Shown here: in pieces, positions 35,691 to 47,589 of the stretch | How positions within the stretch are numbered: the first letter of the stretch is position 1 | How the letters are laid out: every line of letters starts with the position of its first letter | Assembly: GCA_007922225.1 (NCBI GenBank) | Contig: ML679970.1 | Span: forward strand, 41,496,212 to 41,560,211 | Direction of reading: 5' to 3' | Source of the DNA: Emydura subglobosa | Lineage: Eukaryota > Chordata > Testudines > Chelidae | DNA: 64,000 nt | Translations under genes and position numbers: made by a program | The notes under the pieces: model-generated | What the model saw: the letters and a program-made list of their open reading frames with translations, nothing else | What the model was told of the DNA's origin: nothing | The model's database searches: none

Positions 35691-37734
35691 CTAGGAATGA
35701 CTTCGCTGTGTATTGTGAGAGAACGCGTCTGTCCTTCCCTTTGCGGAAGTGATTCTGGCCAGCGCCCACACATGTAGCTAAGCCTCCATGCGCTCTGTGC
35801 TTCGGTCTGTTCCAGCCATGGCCGAGCGATGGATCCAGCCCTGTTGGATGAGTTGCTCCTGCATGCGGCGGCAGGGTACAGGAAGAGGATATCAGTGAGA
35901 GGGCAGGAGACATTTCCACAGCAGCTGCTGACCCTTGGATGGTGGCAGCGGGTCTCATTCACAGTGAGAAACAGCCCCTGTCCTGAAGAGTTTACAGGCT
36001 CAGTGTTTTAAGACTTAGGCGACAGGTGGCTACAACAGACAGATGGGGGAGCATAAGGAAACCATGAGGCGATACTGATCAGCAGGCTGGGCAGTGGCAC
36101 CATGTCCCAGTGCCCAGTGTTCTGCAGGCATCACAGCAGAGGGCAGTGTTCTCGAGGAGGGCAGTGAGGTGCTTTTGCAGCTGTTGCAGAGTTGGGATTT
36201 TGCGTGCCCATAGAAGGGCAGTGCCATGGGTGTTGTGTCCTCTTTTGTCCCCCTCTTTGATGTATAAACCTCACCCCATGGTGCAGAGCTTTCACCCTGT
36301 TGCTGCAAGAGGGACTCGACAGGGAGCAGGCAGCCGGGTTGTGTGTGTGCTCTTTAAACAGGAGATAAAGGCTTTCCTAATTGTTCTTAGTGGGAGGGTT
36401 TGGGGTGACGATTTTTTCCTCCAAGCAGCTAAAAATAACCTAATCAGGTCTGGCCTTTGAAACCACCAGGAGGGCAAATAGCATCTTCCTATGTATGCGT
36501 CTGTCAGCATAATCACTGCTCGAAAAAAAAGGGACGTGATGATGGAAGAGTTTAGCATTTAGAGCTCATTAAGCCGATACGATATTGAACGGCGGGTTGC
36601 TCTCAATTTGCAAGGCCTTTCTGCATCTTCCCCTTGGCTTTCCAGGAGAGCCAGCACCGACTTCTCTCCCCTTCTCCTTGGTGCGCTGTGTCTGGGCCAC
36701 TGGAGTGGGGTCATTACAGCTGAGGAGAGATGACGCAGAGCTCTCCTGTGACACCCCCATCTCGGCGCTAGAGCTGATGCACACCAGTCTCTGTGGCATA
36801 CAGATAATGCCGTCTGCCTTGGTGTCCCAACTTCCATCGCAATCCCTAGCGGCCAGCACCTTGGCTCTGCAGGCTGGGGTCTGGCAGAGGGCGCTTGCTG
36901 TGTGGGTCAGAGAGGGGCTGAGGCCCATCAGTTAGGGCAATCGTGGCATCGAAGGGCTGGGGAGTTTGCAGTGCACGAGGAGTGCGGCCTGTCAGTCACT
37001 GAGTGGTATTGAGTGTGAGTCCTGCTCTGCTACAAAGACTTGTGCAGAGAGGAAAGCACCTGGAAGAATCTCCCAGGAACCTGCTCCAGTCAGCTCCCAG
37101 GAGCTGAGCTACCGCCCAAGCCAGGGAAAGCAAGCCCTGCTCATCAGGCTGAGTGAATAAGGAGCTGCCCCCATCTCACACAGGTGGGTATCTGCCCCTC
37201 CTCACTTCCTCTAGGCAGCACAACAAACATCTGCAAGGGATTCTGGCAACACCCCAGCAGGGCCCCAATTCTCCAAAGGTCTTAGGCATGTGCCTAACTT
37301 GAAGTCAGCTGATTTCAGTGCGGTTCCTGACATGCTTACATTTAGGCAGGTGCTTACATACCTTGCTGATTTGGGAACAAAAGTCTGGGCCGCTCTGCAG
37401 TGGGAAGGGTTGTAAGCTCTCTGCCTGCTGGAGGTTTTCTATCAAACCAGGCCCCGGCCTTTGATGTTAATAGCAGGTGAACGGAGGACACAAGGCGGGT
37501 TGTGCAGAGATGTTGCTGTCCCGTTGTGTAGGAGACGAGACGAGACTGAGCTGCCGGGTGCACGCAGATCTTGATGTGGAGGTCTCCATGAGCTCCCGGG
37601 GTTTGGAGGCGGGGACTTTGGCTCGGAAAACTCACCCCGTTTGTAACAGTGTACAGAGGATTTGAAGTTTGATGCTACCCATCCATCATGCTCTATTTTG
37701 CACTCTCTGAATACAGACGAGCCAAACTTCCTGC

Positions 37735-37820
37735 TGAGGATTCTGGGTAGTGTAGTCCAGCAGGCTGCTTCCAGGATTAAGGAGGGCAGGTATTAGAACT
37801 GCTACTAGAAGGCATTTAAA
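37735..37820 (+). mobile_element. Fragment of the GGATTCTGGG..TGTAGTCC element
   Basis: Contains AGGATTCTGGGTAGTGTAGT, nearly identical to the left end of the element at 50303-50697. Only one end is recognisable here. Confidence 0.5.
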
Positions 37821-38109
37821 AAACCATGTGCATATCTATAATTGCCACACGGAGCCCTTTCTGTGGCTTTCTGTGGGGTGGGCCGGCCTCCAGTTATCAG
37901 AGAGTCATTTAACCATGGACGCTAGAGCAGATCTGGTTTTATCCAGCCCAGGACAATAGACATATACACACATGCCCTCTGGCCGCCCACTGCTGTACTT
38001 CTCCCATCCTAACCTTGCCCCTGCCAGGTGAGCCAGGGCTCCGATGCGATGTCTGTCTCTTCCCGGGGGGGCCCGCGCTATCTTCACGCTCTGTCTTTGC
38101 TCATTGCAG

Positions 38110-38160
38110 GTACATCCAAGGGGCTTCCTCTCCGAAGGACATGGTGATCATCGTGGATGT
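38110..38160 (+). CDS. CACNA2D2: CACNA2D2 exon D: start of VWA domain, MIDAS Asp
   Basis: A 51-base exon, phase 2 in and phase 2 out. Its first base completes the tryptophan after RRRP. It encodes YIQGASSPKDMVIIVD and two bases of a valine codon; acceptor GCTCATTGCAG, donor GTGAGT. IIVD is the first beta strand of the VWA fold, and the aspartate (38156-38158, segment residue 126) is the first ligand of the MIDAS metal site (D-x-S-x-S). In alpha-2/delta proteins MIDAS supports trafficking and stable association with the channel pore subunit. The motif is divided by the following intron. Confidence 0.97.
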
Positions 38161-38657
<497 letters not shown>

Positions 38658-38787
38658 TAATGCAACTAGATACTGGGACTCGCAGCCCTCCCACACCCTG
38701 ACCCGTGTCACTGGGAGGAAAGTTTCCTGACTGCGTTTCCTTTGGCTATATAGGAAACCCATGTGACTTCTGGTCAATCCAGACTGG

Positions 38788-38925
38788 GTTGGTCTTTCTA
38801 AAAGACACACGCTGGTTCAGTCAGAAGTTCTGGGCTGGAATCATTCGATGGAAATTTTTGATCTGTGCCAAGCATGAGACAATCAGAACGGTCCCTTCTG
38901 CCTTAACATCTAGGAATCTGTGGAA
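38788..38925 (+). mobile_element. CR1 LINE 3' tail
   Basis: 'ggtctttctaaaagacacac', 'ggttcagtcagaagttctgg', 'aatcagaacggtcccttctg' and 'ccttaacatctaggaatctg' follow the CR1 3' UTR order. It is short and 5'-truncated. Confidence 0.85.
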
Positions 38926-40149
38926 TGTATATCTAGTGATCAGGGAGGTGGTGGATAGTTCTTTTCCTGTACCCTCGTGGGTGCTGGGGTTGTCCCCACA
39001 TTAGCTGGGCGTGGAGATGCTCTTTCTTTTGAGGCTTTTTACAAGAAATTCAGGAAAATACCCCTGGACCCTTTCAAGCTGCTCTCAGACCAGTGTGAGG
39101 AGAAGCATGCTGAAGATAACTCCCCACCCAGGGGCAGCAAGGAGTTTGCTGAGCATCTTCAAGGAAAGGCAAAAGGGAACCGTCCGCAGCTTCTCCCGCC
39201 CTCTGGGCTTCTCCTGCCACGAGCGAACTACTAGCCAGGCTAAATCCTGCCCAGCGCTAATGGGGAGAGAGGGTGTAGCAGAGTCTCTTCCGTGCATGTA
39301 AGAGCAGGACAGGATTACAAGCTGTTCAAGAGTCGCTAAGGAAGGACATTGGCCACCGTGCACATGGCACAACTGAGCCCTAATTGGGTTTGGTCAAGCT
39401 CGTAGGGGGTGTGAGCATATCCTCAGCCAGCTAGCACATACATTACCTTCCGCATGAGGCACTCACCTGGGATGCGTATTGCACCCCGCGGTAACGTGCG
39501 TCCACCCTGTGCCTGCAGGATGGCTCTCGTCACCAAGGCAAAACCGGCACGACTCCCTGCCACCTTCCAAGTTTGGCTTATCCCAGTAAGGGCAGAAGTT
39601 TGCCCCTAGGTCACCAACCCTACACATTGAATGAAACTGTGTCACACGTGACAGCCCTCCCACTCCTCACGCTGTTCAGTACACATGATTATTTGGCAAC
39701 GGCAAATTGAGTGGCACTAATTACACTTTATCCTTTTTGATTGCTAACCAACACACTAATTGTTCTGTAGATACTCTCTATAGACAAGTAACCTCAGTGC
39801 TGCTCTGTGCTATGACAGTGGATCACTTAGCTGCTAAATAACTATGCCGTTGTGACTGGAGCCGTGTACAGTGAGGCGCTAAGAAATTGTTACACAGTAA
39901 CTTCTGTGTAGAGTTGTTAAATGCCAAGTAATTGCACTCTGCTTCTTGCCTGTAAAAGGGTGCTGCACCCACTGTGCTCAGTCTTGGAGAGAGAGAGGGA
40001 AACTACTGAATGTGGTCATTTGGGGAGATACCCTGCCGGTGCGCCGGCATGACGTACACTGATTGCTGTGTCACCGTGCATGGTTGCCATCAAAGCGTTA
40101 GGGACATCTGTGACTCTCTGCAGCTCCGTCCAGCCTGGGCAGCGTCTCA

Positions 40150-42790
40150 TCCCTGTCCTCCTCCTCTGCTCCTGCTTGGAGGGGTTTTGTCGCAACTCCA
40201 TATGTCTCTGGTCTTTTGAGGAGGGCTCCAGCAGTCAGTGGTAGCACTCATCGACCTCATGGGTGCCATCAGAGCCGCAAGGCCAAGGAAATGACCATAG
40301 TTCTTACGATTGGGTGAAGCTTTCAGCTTGATGGCCACATAGTGACTTTCCAATGAAAACTGATCCTCAGCCAGGGCATTCATTGGTCTTACCATCCCCC
40401 CCCAGTGGCCTGCCCTTTGGATCAGCCTTGCCAAAGGGTCATGGATAGTTACAAGCCCAGGCGTCAGATCGACTCTCCTGGCCTTTGCCAGGGTGACAGA
40501 GCCCAACAGCACAATGATCTCTGCTCCTTTGCCCAAATAAAACATCTTGCCGGGGAGCGTGGGCGAGCTCAAATGGTAAGAATTCCTTCAGGGACTGCCC
40601 CCCCGACCCAAATGCTGCAATGTCACCCTGGCCCACTGTGGTGTGCGGGGCCATAATGGAGGTGCTCTGGTAGGGTTGTTTTTAGTGAGGGTTGCCAAAA
40701 GCTCTTTCCCTTCTTCCCTCTCCATCCTGAGTCCATTCACCCAGCTCCTGATGGACTTTTCAGCTGCCCCAAAACAGCTGATTCCCCAACTTCCATCAAA
40801 GAGGGTGTCAAACCCAAGTGCAACGGTCAACCCACTGGGAGTCTGGATGATTGCTGGAAGTCTGGCAGCTTTGCTGATGCCTTGGGAGTGCGGGGGAGGA
40901 ATGAGGAGAAGGAAGACCTCCCTGGTATTGCCACAAATCAGTAAAGCCAGCTGATGGCTTTCAGGGGGGTTCTAACAGCAGCTCGTCTTGTCACCAGCCT
41001 CCAGCACCCAGGAGTTAATTGCTTCCATAGTGAGCAAGATCTGGGAAGTGGCTCGGGCCTCTCACAAAATCCCACGGCATCTGGGAGGAGACAAGTGTGC
41101 TCTTCGTTTCACTTGTTTCTTTCTTTTTATAACGGGAAAGGGGGGGAGTATCCAGCCCTTCGGAGGCGCTGCCCTCCGCCTCGCACAGCTCCCGCAGCCC
41201 CATTTACCATTTCTGTCACCTTTCCCTTCCCTCCCCTCTCCCGACGTCTCCCTGCCTTTGATCGATTGCAAACGACAAAACACACCTGTGAGAAATAAAT
41301 TACATGCTTCCTTTGCCATTTCCCCCATGCCGGTGTTGATGGCCTGTTTTGTTTGCGTGAGATGTTCATTGTAGTGAAGATGGGGTGTTGGCATGAGAGG
41401 CAAGGAGCGGCCGAGACTTGGGGCTGGCCAAGGGAGACGTATAGTGCCATCAGCCTTGCTGGCTGGAGAGGCTTTGTGGCTCTGCAGGGGGAGCTGTGAG
41501 ATCAGAATGGCCTGCAGCAAAAAGCTCTGGCTTGCCGAAAGCAGGGCAGGATCTAGTTAATAGGATACGTGTGACTTCTGAGAACCGTGCTGCCAACGGG
41601 AGTAAGAGGATCACAGTCTAGCTTATCCCTCCCACCAGACGGGACACAAAACAGTTTGAAGCAACCTCTGCGGACCTGCCATTAGGGCAGGTGCCACCGG
41701 CCAGTGCTTCAGACCTGGAATGGATACAGGCAGGAAGAGCGCTCTGTGGGAATGCCAGCCTCCTCTTACAAAGAGAGGGAGGCTGGTGAAGGATGACTTA
41801 CGGGAGAGAGGCAGGTGCCTTCACCGCTCACTTATTGGTCTGTGCCATGCTCCTGATGTAGCATCAATACGAGATGCAGAGGGCATGAAAACTCAGGCCA
41901 TGGTCTCCATGTGTGGCTGTCTCTACTGAAGAGGGTTGGCCTAACGCTTCCTGCAGTAGGGCAGAGGTGGGGCGAAAGCCTGTTCCCACAGTCACTGAAG
42001 GCAATGGAAAGGCTCCCACGGGTTTGGGTCAGGCCCCTCCCTGGGTAACACAGCTATACTCACTCGAGCTTTGTAGAAGCCACTTCCGGGTCCCTCTGCT
42101 GTCTCCTTTGCACTCATTGAGGCCTCGCATACAGCCACCTGCCCCTTGCTCAAGGAATCTGCTGCTGCCTTCGCCTGCACGCCCCGGCACAGACTAGTGC
42201 AGATGGCGCCTCGGCAGTTGGATGGAACATTTTCACCGCAACAACGTCCTGGGATCTCTGAGAATGAGACTGGCCTACTGGAGCTAACGGGGCACATGCA
42301 TCACTCAACGAGATTAGCAGACTTATCAACCTCCTTCCATGGCCCACTCTACAGGGGGAGGAATCCCCCACTTGGCTGGGTGGGTTACGCTCAGTAAGCA
42401 GAGTGCTGGGGATGTCCCTGTCCCGTCCCAGGCTGAGTCACGCTGTGATGTGTTGGGTGGCATCATGTCTCTTTGAGGCTACGGGGGATAACGCAACAAG
42501 AGGCCTGGATGTTCAGATTCATCTGGGAAGCTCTTCGCGTCAGGCCAGACAGCAGAGCAGAGGTCTTGACAAATGTCACAGAGGAAACTGCAGCTTCTTG
42601 CTGGTTGACCATTGCCACAAACTCTGGGGCTGTGAAGCTGTTGGGGGCCATTTTGCCACGGCAGCCAAGAGATACGAGATTCCTGTTGCCCAGAAGATGA
42701 CAAGGATAAATAGCGACCTTCCTGAAGATGCCTCTCCAGCCATCACCACTGGAGGGTCCAAGCTAACCAGCCAGCCAGATGTCTGATGGG
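40150..42790. other. Unexplained block with minus-strand coding-like pieces
   Basis: Several minus-strand frames here are less repetitive and less proline/serine-biased than chance frames in GC-rich intron: one at 40572-40147 (including IIVLLGSVTLAKARRVDLTP), one at 40830-40588 (including GFDTLFDGSWGISCFGAAEK), and one at 42761-42576 with a hydrophobic stretch. They do not join in one frame and I recognise no family. Next to the LTR at 43117, a decayed retroelement interior is possible, though the LTR's promoter and poly(A) signals point the other way. Chance open frames remain a fair alternative. Confidence 0.2.
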
Positions 42791-43002
42791 CTGCGTGGCG
42801 GGGCAGTTCTCTAGCCAGGCTGTGCTGCCAGGTGATAAAGGCCTCTCCCCCACGCTGGGGAAGACTGAAGAAGCAGCATGTCTGGAGCTGAGGTTGGATT
42901 GCCCCCAGAGCTGAAGATCCGTCGTCAGGATCATCAGCCTATGTGGCTGCAAGCCTGGGGCTCATTGAAACCAGCCCCAATTGGCAGCTCGACAGTCTCA
43001 CG

Positions 43003-43026
43003 CCAGGCCCAGGCCCAGGCCCAGGC
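43003..43026 (+). repeat. (CCAGGC)4 tandem repeat
   Basis: Four perfect hexamer units. Confidence 0.95.
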
Positions 43027-43242
43027 GGGGCAGGACATGACAAGAACCGTACGTCTGGGGGTACACTTTCTCACTGCCAAGGGGCGTATTTTGACACCAC
43101 CCCTCCTATCACCAGATGTTTTGACGACCCCAATTTTCATGGTGAGAATGGAATGTAGTCAAGGGTTAGAACCCAATGTGGGTAATTAGCATATATGATA
43201 ATGAGTAGAGAGGTAATTAGGTGAAAGCTGTGTATAGAAGGG

Positions 43243-43249
43243 TATAAAA
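43243..43249 (+). promoter_or_regulatory. TATA box of the LTR
   Basis: TATAAAA about 235 bases before the ATTAAA signal, in the position expected for the U3 promoter of an LTR. Confidence 0.5.
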
Positions 43250-43478
43250 AGTCACCACTTAGACAAAGGGGGGCGCTCCATCAACGCCTGATTCTGCAGG
43301 AGGTGTTGCCAGTCGGACCAGAGGATCCACTGACTCCCTGGCGGGGCCCCTGAAGAAAGCCGTTCCTGTATACAGCCTTCTGAGTGATTGCCTAGCTCTC
43401 CAGGCTTAGTGAGTATGAGATATTGTAGTTAGTTTTAGGCTTTGTTTTTAACTAGTGTATTTATAGCAAACCTTGCAC

Positions 43479-43484
43479 ATTAAA
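43479..43484 (+). terminator. Poly(A) signal of the LTR
   Basis: ATTAAA, 75 bases before the LTR 3' end, followed by a U5-like region. Confidence 0.45.
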
Positions 43485-43559
43485 CCTTATTGAGCTGCAC
43501 ATTGGGCATACTGTGTCTCACTGGTATCCACACTGATCCCTAAGCGTCCAGTATCAACA

Positions 43560-43677
43560 GTTAGACGGGCACCTGTCAGAGATGGTTTAGGTTCACTTGG
43601 TCCTGCCTCAGCACAGGGGATGGACTGGATGACTTCTCGAGGCATCTTCCAGCCCAACATTCCCACGATTCTATGGG
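43560..43677 (+). mobile_element. CR1 LINE 3' tail abutting the LTR
   Basis: 'gacgggcacctgtcagagat', 'ggtcctgcctcagcacaggg', 'gactggatgacttctcgagg' and 'cgattctatggg' are the last ~110 bases of a CR1 element including its terminal ATTCTATG unit. The CR1 upstream part is not on the other side of the LTR. Confidence 0.9.
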
Positions 43678-44137
43678 ATGACCTGTGCAGTGAACCCTGT
43701 CTTGCAGCGACATTGGGAAGTCATCACATCTGCCGCGGCACACGTCAGCGCCCTGCCCTGATCACACCAGGGAGGCGTCCTGTCGCTTTCTAGGCCCATC
43801 GCAGGACAGACCTTGCCTGGCGGGAGGCTGGTGCTGCAGTTGCTCTTTGTCTCAAGAACCCCCTCTCTAGCAGGGAAGTAGCGAGTCTGGCTAGTTTTGC
43901 TGGATCACTGCTTCCCTAAATGAACACTGTAGCTCCAGAAAACTAAGCCATAAGCAGAAGGAGGATCCTCCTCTGCCTGCCCTCTCACCCCTGCTCTAAT
44001 CTCTCAGTGCTGGAGCATAGCACAGGTCGTTTGCTTAAATAGGTCTGCTACCTTGTGATAAGGCGCTAGAATGTCCTGTAGAAATCCTACCCAGAGATGC
44101 TCAGGAAAATCACGTCTGCCTCCATGGACAGATAGAG

Positions 44138-44224
44138 TCTGCTCTTGGTTACACTGGTGTAAATGCCATCTAGCTTGATTGAACTCTGTGGAATTCCTCC
44201 AGAATTTACACCAGGGTAACTGCT
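44138..44224. repeat. Foldback repeat with GTGTAAAT arms
   Basis: CTTGGTTACACTGGTGTAAA (left) and TTTACACCAGGGTAACTGC (right) are inverted copies around ~40 bases. This is probably an ancient small DNA element. A single related arm occurs near 28700. Confidence 0.65.
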
Positions 44225-46205
44225 TCCTAGACATTCATTTCTCCTTTGGGAGGTAGTTCCTACCAGTTCCCGCTCCTTTTCCTCCTCCTGCTCCTGCCCC
44301 TCTCCCATTCAGGAATTGAGATGGTGAGCTGGGAATAATTCTGGTCCCAAAAGAAGTCAGGGGGTGTAGAATGGGCAGGAAATGCTTTCTCAAGGCCCTG
44401 AGCGTGAGCTCACAGCCCTGTCTGGCACGTGTGAGCAGCTGATTGGGTAAGGCAAGGGTCTGTTACTTAGACAGTGTCGGGTTAGAAATCACCAGGCTGA
44501 TCCTAGCCCAATCTCTGTCCCTTTTGTGCCACTTCTGGAGGCATAGAGTAGGTTGCCAGGACCATGTTCAGTTTTAAGGAAGCTGTTTCTCATTGGACGG
44601 TTGTTTAAAATGGAAACATTTCTAGTCATCTTAGTTGATAAGCCTTGTGTTTACTAAGCCTAAATTTTAGGGTCTAAAATGTTCCTGCCAGCGTCCCATT
44701 AAATGACAGTGTTATGGGCTGAAAGCGGTGTGATAAGCAATGTGATTCCAGGCTCTTTGGAAATTACTGGTTTCTAGGAGGGTGATTATAGTATTTGATT
44801 TATTACCCCTTTATTCTCCTGTTCATTTCCCATCACATTTATCAAAAGAGAAGCAGAAGACGCACGTATCTCTCTAGATTGGCAATGGAAATTTTACACT
44901 GGACTGTTGAGGAGATGCAGCCGGGTGCATTGCTGGATTGGTTCGTTTTGAGACTGGCCAGGATTTTCAAACTCAGGCTCCTAACCCCATCTCTAGGTTT
45001 CGACATAAAAATGACCTTGTTTTCAGCAGTGCTGAGTAACTGCAGCTGTGGTTGAAACCATTAAGAACTGCTCTCCCCAGCCCCTCCGAAATCAGACTAT
45101 TTAGGACCCTAATTGTTGATTTAGAAGTCTGACTTCAGGCACTTGGGTTTGAAAGTGTTCCCACCTCTAGGTCACAGGTTTTACTCTGGCCTAGACCCAG
45201 GTGCCTCAAGTCACTGCCAGCTGAGTCGCTCAGTGGCCTGTGTGATATGAGTTGTGATCTCAGGGCAGCTTTCAGCACCAGACTCAAGGCCCATTGAAGT
45301 CAGTGGAAGAACTCTCAATGGGCTTTGGATTAGGATCCCCCCAGTGATTAGGTATCTACAAAACACACAAACCCTCCCAGCATAACTAGCACTATTTGCC
45401 CCATGGCCCTTGATGACAATCTCAGTAAAGAGAATAAGGTGCAAATGTGCTCAAAGACTGAGCTGTCTAGAGGGGATTGATTGCTCCATGGCAGGCAGTA
45501 TCTAGCAGAACTTCATAGACCTCCACCAGCTCCCCTGGGAAGGTACCTGTGTTCCTTTATTACACTATTATATTCTATAGCAATGGGCCAGATCTGCAGT
45601 GCACCACAGCACTGCTCGACCCGGCTTCTCTGCCTGCTGTTGCTTGACTAGGCCTATCTCATCCTTCCCAACCACCATCTGTCTCTCTGCTGGTCCCCCG
45701 CGCTGCCCATGCCTGAAAGGGAAGAAGCAGATTTTAAGCCCAGCTCTCAGAGATGTTGCAGTTACATTCTCCTGGGTCCTGTGGGACGAGATGCCCCCCA
45801 TTTATATCCGGGATGGATTTTCCTCTCTCGCTGGCTCATGTGTCCTTTATTTATTTATTTAGCTAGATTTATGTCATTACAAACAGTGTATTGGCACTTG
45901 AACTGATACAGAGCCATCCCAGCCACTCCAGGTACAATAGCAGGTGAAATCATTTTTAGCACAACAGGTACCCTGGGCTGCTAAGTGCCCCCTGGAGAAG
46001 TCCCATAAGTTATGACTGCTAAGCGGTGTTGGGAGCTGTGATTTATAACCCGCTAAGCATTGCCATGGGGAAGGCAAGTCTTTGGTTCTCCTCCTCCGCC
46101 AGGCTGGTTGCCTGTCAGTTGAGGATTATAGCGTCGCTGCTGGAGTCCCTCCGCCGCCCCTCCAACATACTGTGACGCTCGGTCCCCTCCTTTCTTGCTT
46201 CCTAG

Positions 46206-46364
46206 TTTAATGAGAAGGCAAAGCCTGTGTCCTGTTTCAAGCACCTGGTCCAGGCCAACATCCGCAACAAGAAGGTCTTCAAGGAAGACGTGCAGGAGAT
46301 GGTGGCCAAGGGGACGACCGACTACAAAGCCGGCTTTGAGTACGCCTTTGACCAGCTGCAAAAC
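46206..46364 (+). CDS. CACNA2D2: CACNA2D2 exon F: central VWA domain
   Basis: A 159-base exon, phase 0 on both sides, acceptor TTCCTAG and donor GTAAGC, giving 53 codons. It encodes [20 protein letters not shown], then [20 protein letters not shown] and [13 protein letters not shown]. The KGTTDY loop carries the threonine that supplies the third MIDAS ligand in VWA folds (GT around segment residues 196-198; which of the two threonines is not decided here). SCF contains a cysteine conserved across alpha-2/deltas. Differences from the human protein as I recall it (for example FKHLV for FTHLV and TTDY for TTGY) are conservative. Exon skipping would keep frame but destroy the VWA fold. Confidence 0.97.
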
Positions 46365-46689
46365 GTAAGCTTGGGGACTCAGACCTTCTGGGGAGGATGC
46401 ATTGGGACTCAGATGCAGGGGCTTCCAAAGGAAGGCTGTGCTGGGACAAAATCCCAGGCAGTTCTAAGGGGCTTTAGGGGCCAGGGCTTCAGGATCCTGA
46501 TGGGGGTTGCGGGTGAAATGCTGGGTTGCCAAGCAGGAGGCTCTGAATATTCACTGCCAGATGACTCTGCAGTTCACGAGCCTGGGGCTGCAGCCTCTGT
46601 GGTCAATCAGCCGTTACCCCCAGCCTGTGACTGTGAATTCGTCTCCCCTTCACCTGGGGCTCTCAGCCTAGAGGGGAAGGTCGTTATTA

Positions 46690-46856
46690 TCATCATTTAT
46701 TATATGTAGTATCATAGCCTGTAGGAGCCCTAGTCATGGACCAGGACCCCATCATGCTAGGTGCTGTACATTTTTATTGTTGTTATCACCTGTGCCAAGT
46801 GCTGAAGAAACACAGAATAGCCAAACAATCCCTGCCCACAGAGCTTCCAATCTAAA
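46690..46856 (-). mobile_element. SINE 3' region
   Basis: On the minus strand it reads 'ggaagctctgtgggcaggga', 'ttcagcacttggcacaggtg', 'gtacagcacctagcatgatg' and 'gggtcctggtccatgactag', then a TAAT-rich tail. This is a recognisable 3' part of the tRNA-derived SINE family. Confidence 0.75.
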
Positions 46857-46911
46857 GCTGTGTCTACACTGCACACCAATGTATAGTTACATGCCGCAGT
46901 GTGGACACAGC
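46857..46911. repeat. 55-base foldback with GTGTCTACACTGC arms
   Basis: The arms GCTGTGTCTACACTGC and GCAGTGTGGACACAGC are near-perfect inverted copies. The words match the ends of the TIR elements at 30651 and 31142, so it may be a minimal internally deleted copy. Confidence 0.65.
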
Positions 46912-46949
46912 CTGCTTTTACCGCTTTAGATCAGCCAGCGCTCCTGCCT

Positions 46950-47010
46950 CACTCCCCACAGCACCCCCTGCTGGGAGAGGCTGGGCCTGGAGCAGAGAGC
47001 ACCTATTCTC
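46950..47010 (-). repeat. Inverted unit of the CTCF-like minisatellite family
   Basis: The + strand reads CAGCACCCCCTGCTGGGAGA then GGCTGGG; its reverse complement CCCAGCCTCTCCCAGCAGGG with GGGTGCTG matches the unit at 49325-49625 and 18262. Confidence 0.6.
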
Positions 47011-47219
47011 CATTTCCTGCAGTGCCTCCCACAGGGTGGGCCTTGAGATGCACTGTGTTCCATTCACAGATGCCCCCCACACCGTCCCAGGACTCTCACC
47101 CAGTGTCACAGTCAACTGCTAAGCCCTGCATGAGGCCAGCAGCTGCACCCGTGCTGGAAAAGCACAGCTCAGCCTGGCCCAGGGCAGAGCCTGCCTGCGT
47201 CGGTTCTGCAGCCCTGGGC

Positions 47220-47400
47220 AGATCGATGGAGAGCCTCGAGGATTGGAATTTCAGTTTTCACAGGAACTGCTGTCGCTGGCGTTTCATTAAAACGTTCGCA
47301 GGGCCTGCCTGAAAGGGCTCGGCTCAGACTGGCCGCCAAGGCAGTGGGCCAGATAAAGATGAATAGCCCTATTAACCGCTGAGCAGTAATAGTCATAACA
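47220..47400. promoter_or_regulatory. Candidate conserved non-coding island
   Basis: Words such as GGCGTTTCATTAAAACG, GATAAAGATGAATAGCCC, TATTAACCGC and GTAATAGTCATAACATAATT form a non-repetitive AT-richer block between exons F and G. Possible regulatory element, inferred. Confidence 0.3.
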
Positions 47401-47418
47401 TAATTTTCCTCCAGACAG

Positions 47419-47438
47419 CCCCCCCCCCCACCCCCCCC
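47419..47438 (+). repeat. C-rich run (C11, A, C8)
   Basis: Eleven C, one A, eight C; the minus strand could form a G-quadruplex. Confidence 0.9.
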
Positions 47439-47589
47439 GAGCTCCACTCCCAGTTCACCTCCACCACATTCACCCCTGGAGAATCGGGCACGGAAAACAG
47501 ATTTGTCACAGCCAGCAGGGCGAGCTGGGGCCGAGTCCTGCAGTGATGCGGAGTCATCTGTACGTGCACACTGCTTTACACACACGCAC

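Larger units (their letters stand above)
25350..38109 (+). other. CACNA2D2: CACNA2D2 intron C-D (12.8 kb)
   Basis: A phase 2 intron ending in GCTCATTGCAG. It contains a palindromic A/T repeat and a SINE (26373-26940), a foldback and a 20-base duplication near 29.3-29.5 kb, a retroelement fragment (29455-29760), a composite of two TIR elements (30651-31380), several SINE pieces (31822-35520), a further MITE end (35524-35690), and AT-rich candidate islands at 30105, 32200 and 33675. Diverged 'gtgcctaa' palindromic repeat words occur near 28500-28580 and 37260-37365. No exon is seen inside it. Confidence 0.85.
43117..43559 (+). mobile_element. Probable solo LTR of an endogenous retroelement
   Basis: Begins TGTTTTGACGACCC and ends CCAGTATCAACA (TG..CA). 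In between, TATAAAA lies at 43243-43249, ATTAAA at 43479-43484, and a U5-like stretch 'actgtgtctcactggtatcc' follows. Size (about 443 bases), signal order and ends fit a retroviral or gypsy-type LTR in + orientation. No second LTR, primer-binding site or polypurine tract was found, so it is a solo LTR or a fragment. The sequence after CA is a CR1 tail, not an internal region. Confidence 0.6.
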
